Source: Brevibacillus fortis | GTDB taxonomy: Bacteria; Bacillota; Bacilli; Brevibacillales; Brevibacillaceae | Reading direction: 5' to 3' | Assembly (NCBI RefSeq): GCF_003013395.1 | Contig: NZ_PXZM01000024.1 | Location: 1-64,000, forward strand | DNA: 64,000 nucleotides | In this document: piece by piece, positions 7,548-16,236 of the stretch | Position numbering within the stretch: the stretch's first letter is position 1 | How the letters are laid out: each line of letters begins with the position of its first letter | The notes under the pieces: model-generated | What the model saw: the letters and a program-made list of their open reading frames with translations, nothing else | Databases searched by the model: none | What the model was told of the DNA's origin: nothing | Program-made: the position numbers and the translations under genes

Positions 7548-8753
7548 ATGTCACAACGAAACTACTCACTCATGACTGCAATCCTATGCTGGTCTGGAAT
7601 CGTCGTCATGTCGAGCTTATACGTCACGATTCCCCTTATGACCATATTTGCCGATCTTTTCCGTATTACATTGACACAGGCAGCAGCAGCAGGCAGCGCA
7701 TTTTCGGTTGGGTTTGCTATAGGGTGCCTGATTTATGGACCATTGTCCGAAAAGTATGGCCGCAAGAAAGTTATTGTGATCGGGCTGATTGCGCTTACTC
7801 TCTTGTCTTTGTTGCTTGGTAGTGCAAATCATTTTGCATGGATTATTGTACTCAGGAGCTTGCAAGGTGCTGCCGCTGCTACGTTCTCGCCTGTCGCGCT
7901 CGCCTATGCTGTGGAAATGTTCCCTGCGGCAAAACGGGTAACAGCAATCGGATTTATCAGCACAGGATTTTTGGCGGCAGGAATCATTGGTCAAGTGATC
8001 AGTAGCTTCATGAGTCAACAATACAGTTGGCACGCCGTATTCTATATGCTTGCTGCTATCTATTTCGTGACACTGTTCGTGGTGATGAAGTGGCTACCAA
8101 AAGAAGAGAGTCCCCTTGCTTCCGTTAATATTTGGGAGCCGATTAAGCGAATTCCCTCCATGTTCAAACAAAAAAATATCGTCTTGAGCTACATAATCGC
8201 TGTTGTATTGCTTATGTCATTTGTTAATATGTATACGGTCTTGGGCAGTTATTTGGCGGGTCCTGATTTTGGGCTTAGCAACAAGGATATTCTGCTTGTT
8301 CGAACGATTGGTATAGTGGGCATGCTCATTTCTCCGCTGGCGGGCGGGCTGGCAAAACGGTTTGGCTTACGAACCGTGCTTCGCTGCGGATTAGGTCTGG
8401 CAGTAGTCAGTATGGCTTTCCTCGGTATGATATCTAACTTGTCTCTTTTAATCGGTACGAGTGTGCTTTTCGTTGCCGGAATTGCATTATCTGTTCCTTC
8501 GCTGATCACGCTTATTGGACAGCTGGGAGGCAAATCGCGGGGGATTGCGGTTTCGGTTTATACATTCATCCTGTTTTCGGGAACAAGTCTTGGGCCGATA
8601 TTGTCCATCCGTTTAATGAAATTTGGTAGCTATGAACTAACTTTTGTACTGCTTGCAATCGTACTTGGCATTGGTCTGTTGGCTGCATGCTTGATTCGTA
8701 GTGATTCCGCGGTTGAAAGCATTAGCACAAAACCTCCTTCGCCACTAGCTTAG
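7548..8753 (+). CDS. MFS efflux transporter (YnfM-like), MarR-linked
   Basis: 401 residues with 12 predicted membrane segments. Loop 2-3 carries the MFS motif GPLSEKYGRKKVIVIG and the fourth segment contains IIVLRSLQGAAAATFSPVALAYAVEMF, typical of drug/proton antiporters of the YnfM/arabinose-efflux group. A second half-motif (GGLAKRFGLRTVLRCG) sits near residue 265. The preceding MarR gene and its two operators point to ligand-induced export of a toxic compound; the substrate is unknown. The last codons form one arm of the terminator at 8728-8775. Confidence 0.9.
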   Translation: MSQRNYSLMTAILCWSGIVVMSSLYVTIPLMTIFADLFRITLTQAAAAGSAFSVGFAIGCLIYGPLSEKYGRKKVIVIGLIALTLLSLLLGSANHFAWIIVLRSLQGAAAATFSPVALAYAVEMFPAAKRVTAIGFISTGFLAAGIIGQVISSFMSQQYSWHAVFYMLAAIYFVTLFVVMKWLPKEESPLASVNIWEPIKRIPSMFKQKNIVLSYIIAVVLLMSFVNMYTVLGSYLAGPDFGLSNKDILLVRTIGIVGMLISPLAGGLAKRFGLRTVLRCGLGLAVVSMAFLGMISNLSLLIGTSVLFVAGIALSVPSLITLIGQLGGKSRGIAVSVYTFILFSGTSLGPILSIRLMKFGSYELTFVLLAIVLGIGLLAACLIRSDSAVESISTKPPSPLA

Positions 8754-8775
8754 TGGTTGAGGAGGTTTTGTTGTT
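8728..8775. terminator. Long terminator overlapping the MFS stop codon
   Basis: Outer stem CAAAACCTCC (8728-8737) with GGAGGTTTTG (8761-8770) and inner stem CCACTA/TAGTGG (8742-8756). The stop codon 8751-8753 lies within the inner stem. Its A-rich left side and T-rich right side let it serve both converging genes. Confidence 0.85.
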
Positions 8776-8801
8776 ACAAACGACGGCTGCTATCGATTAT
8801 T

Positions 8802-10262
8802 TTATTGATTCAGCAAGCGTTCTCGCTGCTTATGCATGGCAATGAAAGCAGCAAACACGAGCAGTAGGCTTCCTGTGAACAGAAATCCTTCCTCAATGGA
8901 GAAGGGTAGCCAACCTAAAAGGCCTGAGCCGACAACCACACCGAGAGAGAAGAAGGCGTATAAGTAACCGTGTGCTTTTCCCCGTAATTCTTGCGGCGTT
9001 GATTGAATGAGCATCGTATTGACCGAGGGAAACAAGAGCGCAAAGCCTATCCCATATAGTCCTAACACGCAGTACAGTGCCAATGTCGTGTTGGATTGAC
9101 CAATAAGCAACTGACTCACGCCCATGAAACCAATTCCGATGGATATTGTTTTGGAAGGGGCGACACGATCAAAAATCCGGTTGGTCGGAAGCACAAAAAG
9201 CAGGACGGCAATCATCCCAAAGGTGCTCATTAATGTACCGCTTAATTTCGAATCATATCCAAGCGATTGGACATGCAAAGGCAAAAGGTAAGCGATCACA
9301 CCTTGTGAAAACATGAGCAAAAAGGCACCGCCATAAGCCTTGATAATTCCAGCATTGAAGATCAAGGCTGAGGATGGAACGTCCGTCTTAAGCTTCTCTT
9401 TCTTGCAAGCCTGAGTGGATTGCAAAAAAATGACGGACAGAATGGCTAGGAAAAAGCCCATAACAGCTACACATGTAAAGACAAAAGGCACAGAGGTTTT
9501 GCTTGCCATAATGCCGCTGAATGCAGGGCCGATAATGGCTGCGAGTCCCACAAAGGTACCAGTGAAAGCAACCTTTCGCCCTTGCTGCTCATGGGCAGTA
9601 TTATTCGCAGAGAAAGTAAAAGCAGCAGGAACTATCAAACCGGCAACAAATCCGTGAATGATTCGCACGATAATCAACAAAAACGGCTGATCGACGATGT
9701 GATACAGCAGCAAGGCACAACTTGATAAAACCAATCCGATCAACAGTGGCTTGGATGGACCGACCTTATCTGTCAGTATGCCAGAGATAATATTGCCAAA
9801 GGTATTGGCTAACGAATACAGACCAATGACAAAACCTATAACAAATGAGCTGGCGCCCACGGAAGCAGCAAAGGTACTCATGACCGGCAGCTGCGAGAAC
9901 AAATCAAAGAACGAGAAAAAAACGATGCCGTATACGAGCAGGGCATTATTAAACGGCTTCAGAGGATACACATCCTGTGCCTTTTTCAGTCTACGATCCA
10001 GAAAGAAGTTCCCAAACGGCACAAAAGCGGCGAGTAACGCAGCAAGAGACCAGAGCAGGCTCCATCTCACACGAATAGACGCATAGAGTATCGCCAGAGC
10101 ATACAAGCAAAATATCCCACCGTGAATACTTCCTGTGATGGTTACGGCTTTGTCAAAGCCCCACACGTATTTCAAGGGCATCGCGATGCCCATCAATACT
10201 AATAAAGAAAGGCCATCGAATAGGCCTGTAAGACGTAAAAAGTATATTGGATGTACCCGCAC
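8802..10262 (-). CDS. DUF3817-MFS fusion membrane protein
   Basis: 486 residues from GTG 10262 (GAGGAG 8 bases upstream). Residues 1-100 match the DUF3817 family, usually a free protein of about 100 residues: YFLRLTGLFDGLSLLVLMGIAMPLKY, GSIHGGIFCLYALAIL, and VPFGNFFLDRRLKK, with three membrane spans. Residues 105-486 are a complete 12-span major facilitator (GILTDKVGPSKPLLIG motif after span 2, IIVRIIHGFVAGLIVPAAF in span 4, NRIFDRVAPSKTISIG in the second half). The reading frame is uninterrupted across the join. The transported substrate is unknown. It converges on the MarR-linked pump and is not obviously cotranscribed with the next gene. Confidence 0.88.
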   Translation of the reverse strand: MRVHPIYFLRLTGLFDGLSLLVLMGIAMPLKYVWGFDKAVTITGSIHGGIFCLYALAILYASIRVRWSLLWSLAALLAAFVPFGNFFLDRRLKKAQDVYPLKPFNNALLVYGIVFFSFFDLFSQLPVMSTFAASVGASSFVIGFVIGLYSLANTFGNIISGILTDKVGPSKPLLIGLVLSSCALLLYHIVDQPFLLIIVRIIHGFVAGLIVPAAFTFSANNTAHEQQGRKVAFTGTFVGLAAIIGPAFSGIMASKTSVPFVFTCVAVMGFFLAILSVIFLQSTQACKKEKLKTDVPSSALIFNAGIIKAYGGAFLLMFSQGVIAYLLPLHVQSLGYDSKLSGTLMSTFGMIAVLLFVLPTNRIFDRVAPSKTISIGIGFMGVSQLLIGQSNTTLALYCVLGLYGIGFALLFPSVNTMLIQSTPQELRGKAHGYLYAFFSLGVVVGSGLLGWLPFSIEEGFLFTGSLLLVFAAFIAMHKQRERLLNQ

Positions 10263-10356
10263 TTGTGACTCTCCTCATTTTTTATGAAGTGATGCCTCTA
10301 TCCTACCATTTTTTTTGATGAAGAAAGTGAACAAATTCGGGTCATTCCTGTGTCGA

Positions 10357-11334
10357 TTAGGCAAATAAAATACGTCCTGCATAATCAGGGTCTTCCAGGA
10401 GGGGGCGACCAATTGCGATACTATCGACGAGTTGGTCTTCGAGAATTCGATTGGCGAGACTGCGGCTGTATATTTTTCCCACGGCAATGACCGGAATGCA
10501 GAAATGTTGTTTGATCGCAGCTGCGTGAGGCAACTGATAAGCCGTATAGACGTCACTAGGCTGGATCGGGAGCAGTCCCCCTGTTGAGACATCGATCGCA
10601 TCCAATTCAGACTCAAGCGGCTTTAGCATTTGCACCCAGTCTTTCGGGGTTAGACCGCCCTGGACAAAATCTGTGGCAGAAATACGGATCAAAACGGGAT
10701 AATCCCGTCCCACTTCGGCTCGAATCGCCAGAAGTACGTCTTGTAAAAAGCGTGCCCTGTTCTCGGGAGTTCCACCATAGGCATCCGTTCGCGTGTTGGA
10801 CAAAGGCGATAAAAATTGATGAAGCAAAAAGCCGTGTGCCGCGTGAAGCTCAATGCCATCAAAGCCGGCTTCGACGCTTCGCTTTGCCGCCAAACGGTAT
10901 TCTTCGACGATGCTCTTCATTTCGGCAAGAGACAGCGACTCCGGGGTCCCGTAGTAATCATCGTACGCAATCGCACTTGGCGCGACCAATTGCTTCGTTA
11001 CATCAGGGGAAGCCTTTCTTCCGCCGTGCGACAACTGGATGAAGATCGGGGTGTGCTCTGAGTGAACAGCTTCTGTTATCTTGCGCAAAGGCTCCACATG
11101 TTGGTCGGTAAAAATGCCGATGTCGTTGTGAAACAGTCTGCCGTTGGCTGAGACGGCGGTCGATTCCACAATCACTAGGGACACATGCTTGGCTCTTCGG
11201 CTGTAAAATTCGATATGATGGTCCGTGGGAAAGCCTTCCGGAGTACCCCTATACTGCTGCATGGGTGACATGATAAGCCGGTTTTTTAAGTGCAAGCTGC
11301 CTATGTTGAATGATTCGTTTATGGTAAATGTCAT
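10357..11334 (-). CDS. Old-yellow-enzyme family NADH:flavin oxidoreductase
   Basis: 325 residues of the FMN-dependent TIM-barrel oxidoreductase family. Visible: N-terminal LKNRLIMSPMQQYRG, the substrate-binding HGGRKASP, the doublet FDGIELHAAHGFLLHQFLSPLSNTRTDAYGG, the FMN phosphate region IPVIAVGKIYS, and LVDSIAIGRPLLEDPD near the end. Members reduce activated C=C bonds of enals, enones or nitro compounds using NAD(P)H. At 325 residues it is a YqjM-sized single-domain member without the iron-sulfur and FAD domains of 2,4-dienoyl-CoA reductase. ATG 11334 follows GAGGAG. An Lrp regulator diverges from it and probably controls it. Confidence 0.92.
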   Translation of the reverse strand: MTFTINESFNIGSLHLKNRLIMSPMQQYRGTPEGFPTDHHIEFYSRRAKHVSLVIVESTAVSANGRLFHNDIGIFTDQHVEPLRKITEAVHSEHTPIFIQLSHGGRKASPDVTKQLVAPSAIAYDDYYGTPESLSLAEMKSIVEEYRLAAKRSVEAGFDGIELHAAHGFLLHQFLSPLSNTRTDAYGGTPENRARFLQDVLLAIRAEVGRDYPVLIRISATDFVQGGLTPKDWVQMLKPLESELDAIDVSTGGLLPIQPSDVYTAYQLPHAAAIKQHFCIPVIAVGKIYSRSLANRILEDQLVDSIAIGRPLLEDPDYAGRILFA

Positions 11335-11476
11335 GGTCTCATTCTCCTCTTCTGTTTATGAGTGACATTTTATGGGAGATCGCTTACAATTTACATAAGT
11401 TTTTTAAGGGAATTCAAGTCATTAACCTTATATTTTCATTTATTTCAGGTATTTCACTTTCAAAAAATGAGGTGTT

Positions 11477-11917
11477 ATGTGGGTGGACCAAATCGATCAT
11501 AAAATTTTGTCGTTGCTTCACGAGAATGCCCGGATTCCCATTTCCGAGCTGAGCCGCATGATCGCGATGTCGCAGCCGGCTGTAACGGAAAGAGTGCGAA
11601 AGCTGGAGGAGCAGGGCGTCATTACTGCTTATCGGACGGAGCTTTCTCCCCAGAAGCTCGGCAAGCACACCACGGCATTTGTATTGTTTAAAACGAGTAT
11701 GTGCAAGGATTTCATTGCATTCAGCGAGCGAGCACCTGAGATTGTTGATCTCTACAGAATCAGCGGGGAATACAATTACTTGATGAAGGTGCTGACTGAG
11801 ACGACCGAGTCACTGGCTGCCTTTTTGGATACATGCCATGTTTACGGATTTTCCACACCTTTAATTGTGCTCTCGAAATCATTCGAGAATAAAAGTTTGG
11901 TTCCAAGTACGGAGTAA
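11477..11917 (+). CDS. Lrp/AsnC-family transcriptional regulator
   Basis: 146 residues. The N-terminal helix-turn-helix reads DQIDHKILSLLHENARIPISELSRMIAMSQPAVTERVRKLEEQGVITAY, diagnostic for Lrp/AsnC. The C-terminal RAM ligand domain follows (FVLFKTSMCKDFIAFSERAPEIVDLYRISGEYNYLMKVLTE), with the usual sensing segment RISGEYNYLMKV. It diverges from the old-yellow-enzyme gene over 142 bases, so it is probably that gene's regulator; the effector is unknown. Confidence 0.92.
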   Translation: MWVDQIDHKILSLLHENARIPISELSRMIAMSQPAVTERVRKLEEQGVITAYRTELSPQKLGKHTTAFVLFKTSMCKDFIAFSERAPEIVDLYRISGEYNYLMKVLTETTESLAAFLDTCHVYGFSTPLIVLSKSFENKSLVPSTE

Positions 11918-12075
11918 GAAAAACACAATTCTGGCATTCGTGAAAAGGTAGGGCTAACAGACCAGGGATAAAAACTCCTGAAGATCCTTGTGAGAATCAC
12001 ACATGATGAAAATATAAACCACCTTTTTGATATATTGGTATAATCAAGAAAAAATAAAAATATCAGGGTGAGATC

Positions 12076-14262
12076 ATGAAGCGTTCTCTTGTTATTAAAT
12101 CAGTGACAATGCTGGCGATCATGGGCAGTTATTTTTCTATCGTACCAACAGTGAATGAAAAACTAGGAATAGATACATTTGTGCTTGCAGCGGGACCTTC
12201 GGCTTCGGCTTATCTTACAGAGGAACAGATACGACCACTCATAAAAAAGATACCTATCCATACGAATGGGTACATCGTGAAAGATATCTATCTGGATGAC
12301 TCCATCGCTTTTGGTCAAAACGGAGCGGTTTGGAAGAGCTATTGGGTCAAAGAGAAAGGCGGGAATGAAAGTCTATTCATAGATGTCGACGCGACAACAG
12401 GCAAGTTGGTCCAGTTTACAAATTTTCCGGATGATAAGCCCAAAGCAACGTCGGTGAATATCATTTCAGAGGAAGAGGCTTTGAAAAAGGCAGAAGCATT
12501 CATACATACGGTTGCCCCTGAAGTGCAAGGGCATGTTTCCAGAGCAAATGAATATCAGGTTGACGATTCCACTCCTCCGCAAGTAATGGATCATGTTTTT
12601 TATTTTGTTCGCGTAGAAAATGATATTCCATTCCTGGAGAACTATCTTCAGGTGATTATTGATTCACAAGGTGAAATCCGTTTTTACAGCCGCAAATGGT
12701 TCGATGGAGAGCTTCCATCTCCTGTTCCAGCCATATCAGCGGAGGAGGCAGGAAGACGGTGGGATGAGTCGGTGAAGCCAGCGCTTCACTATGTTTATAC
12801 AGGGGAACAGATTGGAAAATATGGATTGCCCAAGAAAAATATGATTCTGGCTTATGCTTACGATGAGAAAGCCCCAGTTTTCATCGATGCTATGACGAAT
12901 CAACCCATGACGATGTTGGGGGAGAGTGTCAGTCAGCAGTCGCCAATTGTCACGATTGGAACATCAACCAGGACGATGGGCAAGGAACAAAAAGTGGCGG
13001 ATGACGAAATAAGAGAGAAGGCAGACGAGATTGCACGTACTATGTTCCAAGCCGAGCGTGATCAACGAACAATGGGGGGGAGCATTACTTCGGTATCATG
13101 GAATGGATTTGGGGAGGGTAGTTCCAGCAGTGCAACGTCTTTTCATTATGTTCGTCCAGCCCAAGGAAAAGAAAAGACTATGAAATTCCATCTAGGAATG
13201 GATGATTATGGAGAGATCATGAGTTTTTACATGGAGGAAGAACATGCAGAAACGGGAGATCGAATCTTTCCCAATCCGATTCCTTACGAAAAAGCACAAG
13301 CGATTGCGACCGATTTTATGAAAAAGCTCTATCCCGATCAGCAAGGAGAGCTGTATGCGATCCCTCTGCCTCCAACAGAAGAGAGCAAAAAATGGCTGTT
13401 TGAGCGAAATGGCGGCTACTACATTACTTTTGGCTGGTTGAAGCAGGGAATACCTGTCCAAAGTCTTGAAACGGGGGTAACCGTTGATCCTGTACATGGA
13501 GAGGTGATGGGGATGCATACCTTTCCATCCTATCAATCACTTGCGAGCATTCAAGTACAGAAAGCTAGAATCGATGAACAAAAAGCAAAGCTGGTAGAAA
13601 AGGGCAACAAGGAGCTTCGACTTACCTATTTCATGCCACATCCAGAATGGCGACACGGTAGCTATCTGGTCAGTCGTGAACCAAAGCTGGTTTACAGAAT
13701 GGTAGGAGACGATGGTGTGGTTGATGCAGATTCCGGAAAATGGGTGAGCTATACGGATTACCTACAGTCAAAAACTCCCCAGGATATTGCTGCTCACCCT
13801 CAATATTTAGAGCTTTTGTACGCTGTGAAAGATGGTTTTTTCCCCGTCACAAAAAGCAAGCTTGATCCTGATCAGCCTGTCACCCGTGGAGAGTTTCTAC
13901 GCATTCTGCTCAAAGCCAAGGCGCGCTACGACTTCTCTCCAAGCTATGATGAAGCGGTGGGAGACGAGCAATTTTATACGGATATTGATAAAGTTCACCC
14001 ACTCTATGAAACTGTCAAAGACGCTATGCAAATAGGATTGATACAAGCGACAACCAGCAATAAGCAATTCAATCCAGATCGCAATCTCACAAACGCGGAA
14101 GCAAACGAGATGATTTCCAGGTTGCTAAAAGGGACGGAAGACAAGAAAGGAGCTCTGCCAGTAGTCACTACCGGGCAGCCTACTAAGATTTTGACAAAGG
14201 CTGATGTAGCTCGTTTATTGATGGAACTGCAATCCTATGCGAAAAGTGCAGAACAAGAGTAA
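12076..14262 (+). CDS. Exported YcdB/YcdC-repeat protein with C-terminal SLH-like region
   Basis: 728 residues. An N-terminal signal sequence (MKRSLVIKSVTMLAIMGSYFSIVP) is followed by two YcdB/YcdC-PepSY-like units, about residues 45-320 and 330-560, each with ISEEEALKKAEAFI or YEKAQAIATDFM helices and strands ending in D-x-x-x-G. The last 150 residues hold two divergent S-layer-homology motifs (LDPDQPVTRGEFLRILL; FNPDRNLTNAEANEMISRLL) that would attach it to secondary cell-wall polymer. It is presumably a cell-surface protein; the role of the YcdB family is not established. It stands alone, with a bidirectional terminator after it. Confidence 0.85.
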   Translation: MKRSLVIKSVTMLAIMGSYFSIVPTVNEKLGIDTFVLAAGPSASAYLTEEQIRPLIKKIPIHTNGYIVKDIYLDDSIAFGQNGAVWKSYWVKEKGGNESLFIDVDATTGKLVQFTNFPDDKPKATSVNIISEEEALKKAEAFIHTVAPEVQGHVSRANEYQVDDSTPPQVMDHVFYFVRVENDIPFLENYLQVIIDSQGEIRFYSRKWFDGELPSPVPAISAEEAGRRWDESVKPALHYVYTGEQIGKYGLPKKNMILAYAYDEKAPVFIDAMTNQPMTMLGESVSQQSPIVTIGTSTRTMGKEQKVADDEIREKADEIARTMFQAERDQRTMGGSITSVSWNGFGEGSSSSATSFHYVRPAQGKEKTMKFHLGMDDYGEIMSFYMEEEHAETGDRIFPNPIPYEKAQAIATDFMKKLYPDQQGELYAIPLPPTEESKKWLFERNGGYYITFGWLKQGIPVQSLETGVTVDPVHGEVMGMHTFPSYQSLASIQVQKARIDEQKAKLVEKGNKELRLTYFMPHPEWRHGSYLVSREPKLVYRMVGDDGVVDADSGKWVSYTDYLQSKTPQDIAAHPQYLELLYAVKDGFFPVTKSKLDPDQPVTRGEFLRILLKAKARYDFSPSYDEAVGDEQFYTDIDKVHPLYETVKDAMQIGLIQATTSNKQFNPDRNLTNAEANEMISRLLKGTEDKKGALPVVTTGQPTKILTKADVARLLMELQSYAKSAEQE

Positions 14263-14293
14263 AGAGAGATCCATCATAGAATAGTTTGCCAGA

Positions 14294-14328
14294 AAGCTCG
14301 GTATTGTTTACTCGATACCGAGCTTATT
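14294..14328. terminator. Bidirectional terminator
   Basis: AAGCTCGGTAT (14294-14304) pairs perfectly with ATACCGAGCTT (14315-14325). It lies between the YcdB-type gene and the end of the convergent ASCH-like gene, overlapping the stop region of the latter. Confidence 0.85.
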
Positions 14329-14895
14329 CATAACCATTTTTCCACGCGGTGAAATCCGGTATCCAGTCCCAAGACTGATGGTAAGTCCGAGGTTTTTCAG
14401 TTTACGCACATTCAACTTCAGCTTTTCTGTTTCCCACCCGATTTCAGCAGCCAGTTCTGCCGCTCTGACTCCAGGATGCCCGTCGATGAGCTTTAAGAAA
14501 ACAGCCGTCCAAGGTCCGGAAGAACTGGCATTGTCCAACCGCTTGAGCCGAGTATGCAGCTCCAGAAATTGTTCATCCGTCAGGTCGTCCTGCTCCCGTA
14601 ATGCTTCTCGTGGATCAGGGCCAATACGAGTCACTTCGATTCGATAGATCGTCCCTTCACGGCTGAAAGAATGGACTTCCTTCAACAGTTCCTCGGGTGT
14701 GGAATATCCCGCACAAATGGCCTCCGATTCGTTTATGTCCAGTTCGGAAACGATGGTAACAGACCCGATCTCAAGCAGTCCGATTGGAGTGTGAAGCTGG
14801 CTTCCCTCTTTGACACGCGCTTGTTTCCAACGGCGAAATGCTAGCGAAACAGTGCCGTCAGCAATCCCGTTCAGAATGTGATTTTTAAAAAGCAT
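14308..14895 (-). CDS. ASCH-like domain plus winged-helix protein
   Basis: 195 residues from ATG 14895, which follows GGGGGAAGG; longer in-frame starts lack a ribosome site. Residues 1-105 look like an ASCH/PUA-type beta-barrel: FKNHILNGIADGTVSLAFRRWK, then VKEGSQLHTPIGLLEIGSVTIV, and GTIYRIEVTRIGPD. Such barrels bind RNA or modified nucleotides. Residues 125-195 form a winged helix (HPGVRAAELAAEIGWETEKLKLNVRKLKNLGLTISLGTGYRISPRG). The pair is compatible with a nucleic-acid-binding regulator, but the target is unknown. The gene stands alone. Confidence 0.75.
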   Translation of the reverse strand: MLFKNHILNGIADGTVSLAFRRWKQARVKEGSQLHTPIGLLEIGSVTIVSELDINESEAICAGYSTPEELLKEVHSFSREGTIYRIEVTRIGPDPREALREQDDLTDEQFLELHTRLKRLDNASSSGPWTAVFLKLIDGHPGVRAAELAAEIGWETEKLKLNVRKLKNLGLTISLGTGYRISPRGKMVMNKLGIE

Positions 14896-15035
14896 GAATT
14901 CCTTCCCCCTTTGCCACAGGACTATTCCTTTCATTATAGCTGGAAAACTCCCTATGTTCATAATGGGCAAGTGAAGGCACATAGCTTATCAGTAGCGGTC
15001 GCATAAGTCCTTGCTGGTGAATGAGGGGGAGACGC

Positions 15036-16151
15036 ATGAGTATTGAAATGATAAGGAATGAAATAGAGGGCAACCTGAAGGCAAAAGTAGCCTCTGATCC
15101 ACAACTGCACAATGTCTATTTGTTAATCCATTCCGATAAGCTGGGTATCCACTGGCCAATAGCAGCTGGCAGTACAGATGGAGAGACAGCCAACCCGAAT
15201 CAATCCTATCACACAGCTAGTGTGGGCAAAGCTTTTACAGCTGTTATCGTTTCGATCCTTGCAGAAAAAGGGCTCGTCACGTTTGAAGACCCGATTGCCA
15301 ATTATTTACCCGATGAGATTCGAAAAGATCTGCACATCTGGAAAGGAAAAGACTACACAAATGAAATTCAGATCAAGCATCTGCTCAACAATACTTCTGG
15401 ATTACCTGATTTCTTTGAAGAAAAGCCGAAGCGGGGGAAGGGATTACTGGAAGGAATTTTGGAAGATTCCTCGCGCTATTGGACGCCGCAAGAAACTATA
15501 CAATGGTCGAAAAAGCACTTACAGCCGCGCTTTGAGCCCGGAAAACGCGTTCATTATACAGACACAGGGTACAATCTGTTAGGGCTCATGATTGAAAGGG
15601 TGACTGCCAAGCCCTATCATGAAGTTCTCCATGACTACATTTTTAAGCCTCTTCAAATGAATCACTCTTATTTATCTCAATTTTCCGAGCCCATCATTAA
15701 AAGCGAGCATCCGGTAGCACATCTATATTTGGATGGGAAAAAAATAAATGTAGAGAGCTACCGCAGCTTCAGCAGTTTTTTCTCAGGAGGACAAACCGTA
15801 AGTACTATGGAAGATCAGCTGCGTTTCATGAAAGCACTCGTCCAGAATCAGATGATCAAAAAAGAAACCCTCGAAATCATGCAGCAGTGGAACAACATGC
15901 GGATCGGCATGGATTATGGCTATGGATTCATGCGGATGCGTTTTCTTCCGTTCACGCAAAAATATACGGGGTGGGGACACTTAGGGGCGAGTGGCAGCTA
16001 CATGCTCTATTTTCCCAACTTGGACGTATATCTGATCGGGAGCTTCAATCAGACTACTTATCAAGCAAAAGGGATGAACTATCTCTTTTTTCATATCCTG
16101 CGCAAACTAGCGAAGGCAACACCTCGTCAGGTTTCCAATATTGACAAGTAG
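15036..16151 (+). CDS. Serine hydrolase of the beta-lactamase/penicillin-binding-protein class C fold
   Basis: 371 residues from ATG 15036 behind GAGGGGGAG. The catalytic SxxK is visible as TASVGKAF (Ser near residue 62), the YxN motif as YTDTGYNLLG (near 175), and a GWGHLGASG segment replaces the KTG element near the end. No signal peptide is present. Members of this Pfam beta-lactamase group include esterases, D-amino-acid amidases and peptidases, and most do not confer beta-lactam resistance; the substrate cannot be named. It lies just upstream of the iron-binding lipoprotein but has its own spacing of about 85 bases. Confidence 0.88.
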   Translation: MSIEMIRNEIEGNLKAKVASDPQLHNVYLLIHSDKLGIHWPIAAGSTDGETANPNQSYHTASVGKAFTAVIVSILAEKGLVTFEDPIANYLPDEIRKDLHIWKGKDYTNEIQIKHLLNNTSGLPDFFEEKPKRGKGLLEGILEDSSRYWTPQETIQWSKKHLQPRFEPGKRVHYTDTGYNLLGLMIERVTAKPYHEVLHDYIFKPLQMNHSYLSQFSEPIIKSEHPVAHLYLDGKKINVESYRSFSSFFSGGQTVSTMEDQLRFMKALVQNQMIKKETLEIMQQWNNMRIGMDYGYGFMRMRFLPFTQKYTGWGHLGASGSYMLYFPNLDVYLIGSFNQTTYQAKGMNYLFFHILRKLAKATPRQVSNIDK

Positions 16152-16186
16152 AAGAGATATTACTATAGTAGTTGAGTAATTGCGAT

Positions 16187-16201
16187 TGATAATCACTTTC
16201 A
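16187..16201. promoter_or_regulatory. Probable Fur box
   Basis: TGATAATCACTTTCA matches the Bacillus 7-1-7 Fur consensus TGATAATnATTATCA at 12 of 14 positions. It lies 36 bases before the siderophore-binding lipoprotein gene. Confidence 0.7.
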
Positions 16202-16236
16202 TAAAATTAGTATCAAGAGTAAGGAGATCGCTTACC

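Noticed and set aside
11918-12075. A possible terminator or RNA between the Lrp and YcdB-type genes.
   Set aside because: A TATAAT-like hexamer is present near 12040, but I could not find a clear -35 or a hairpin of adequate strength.
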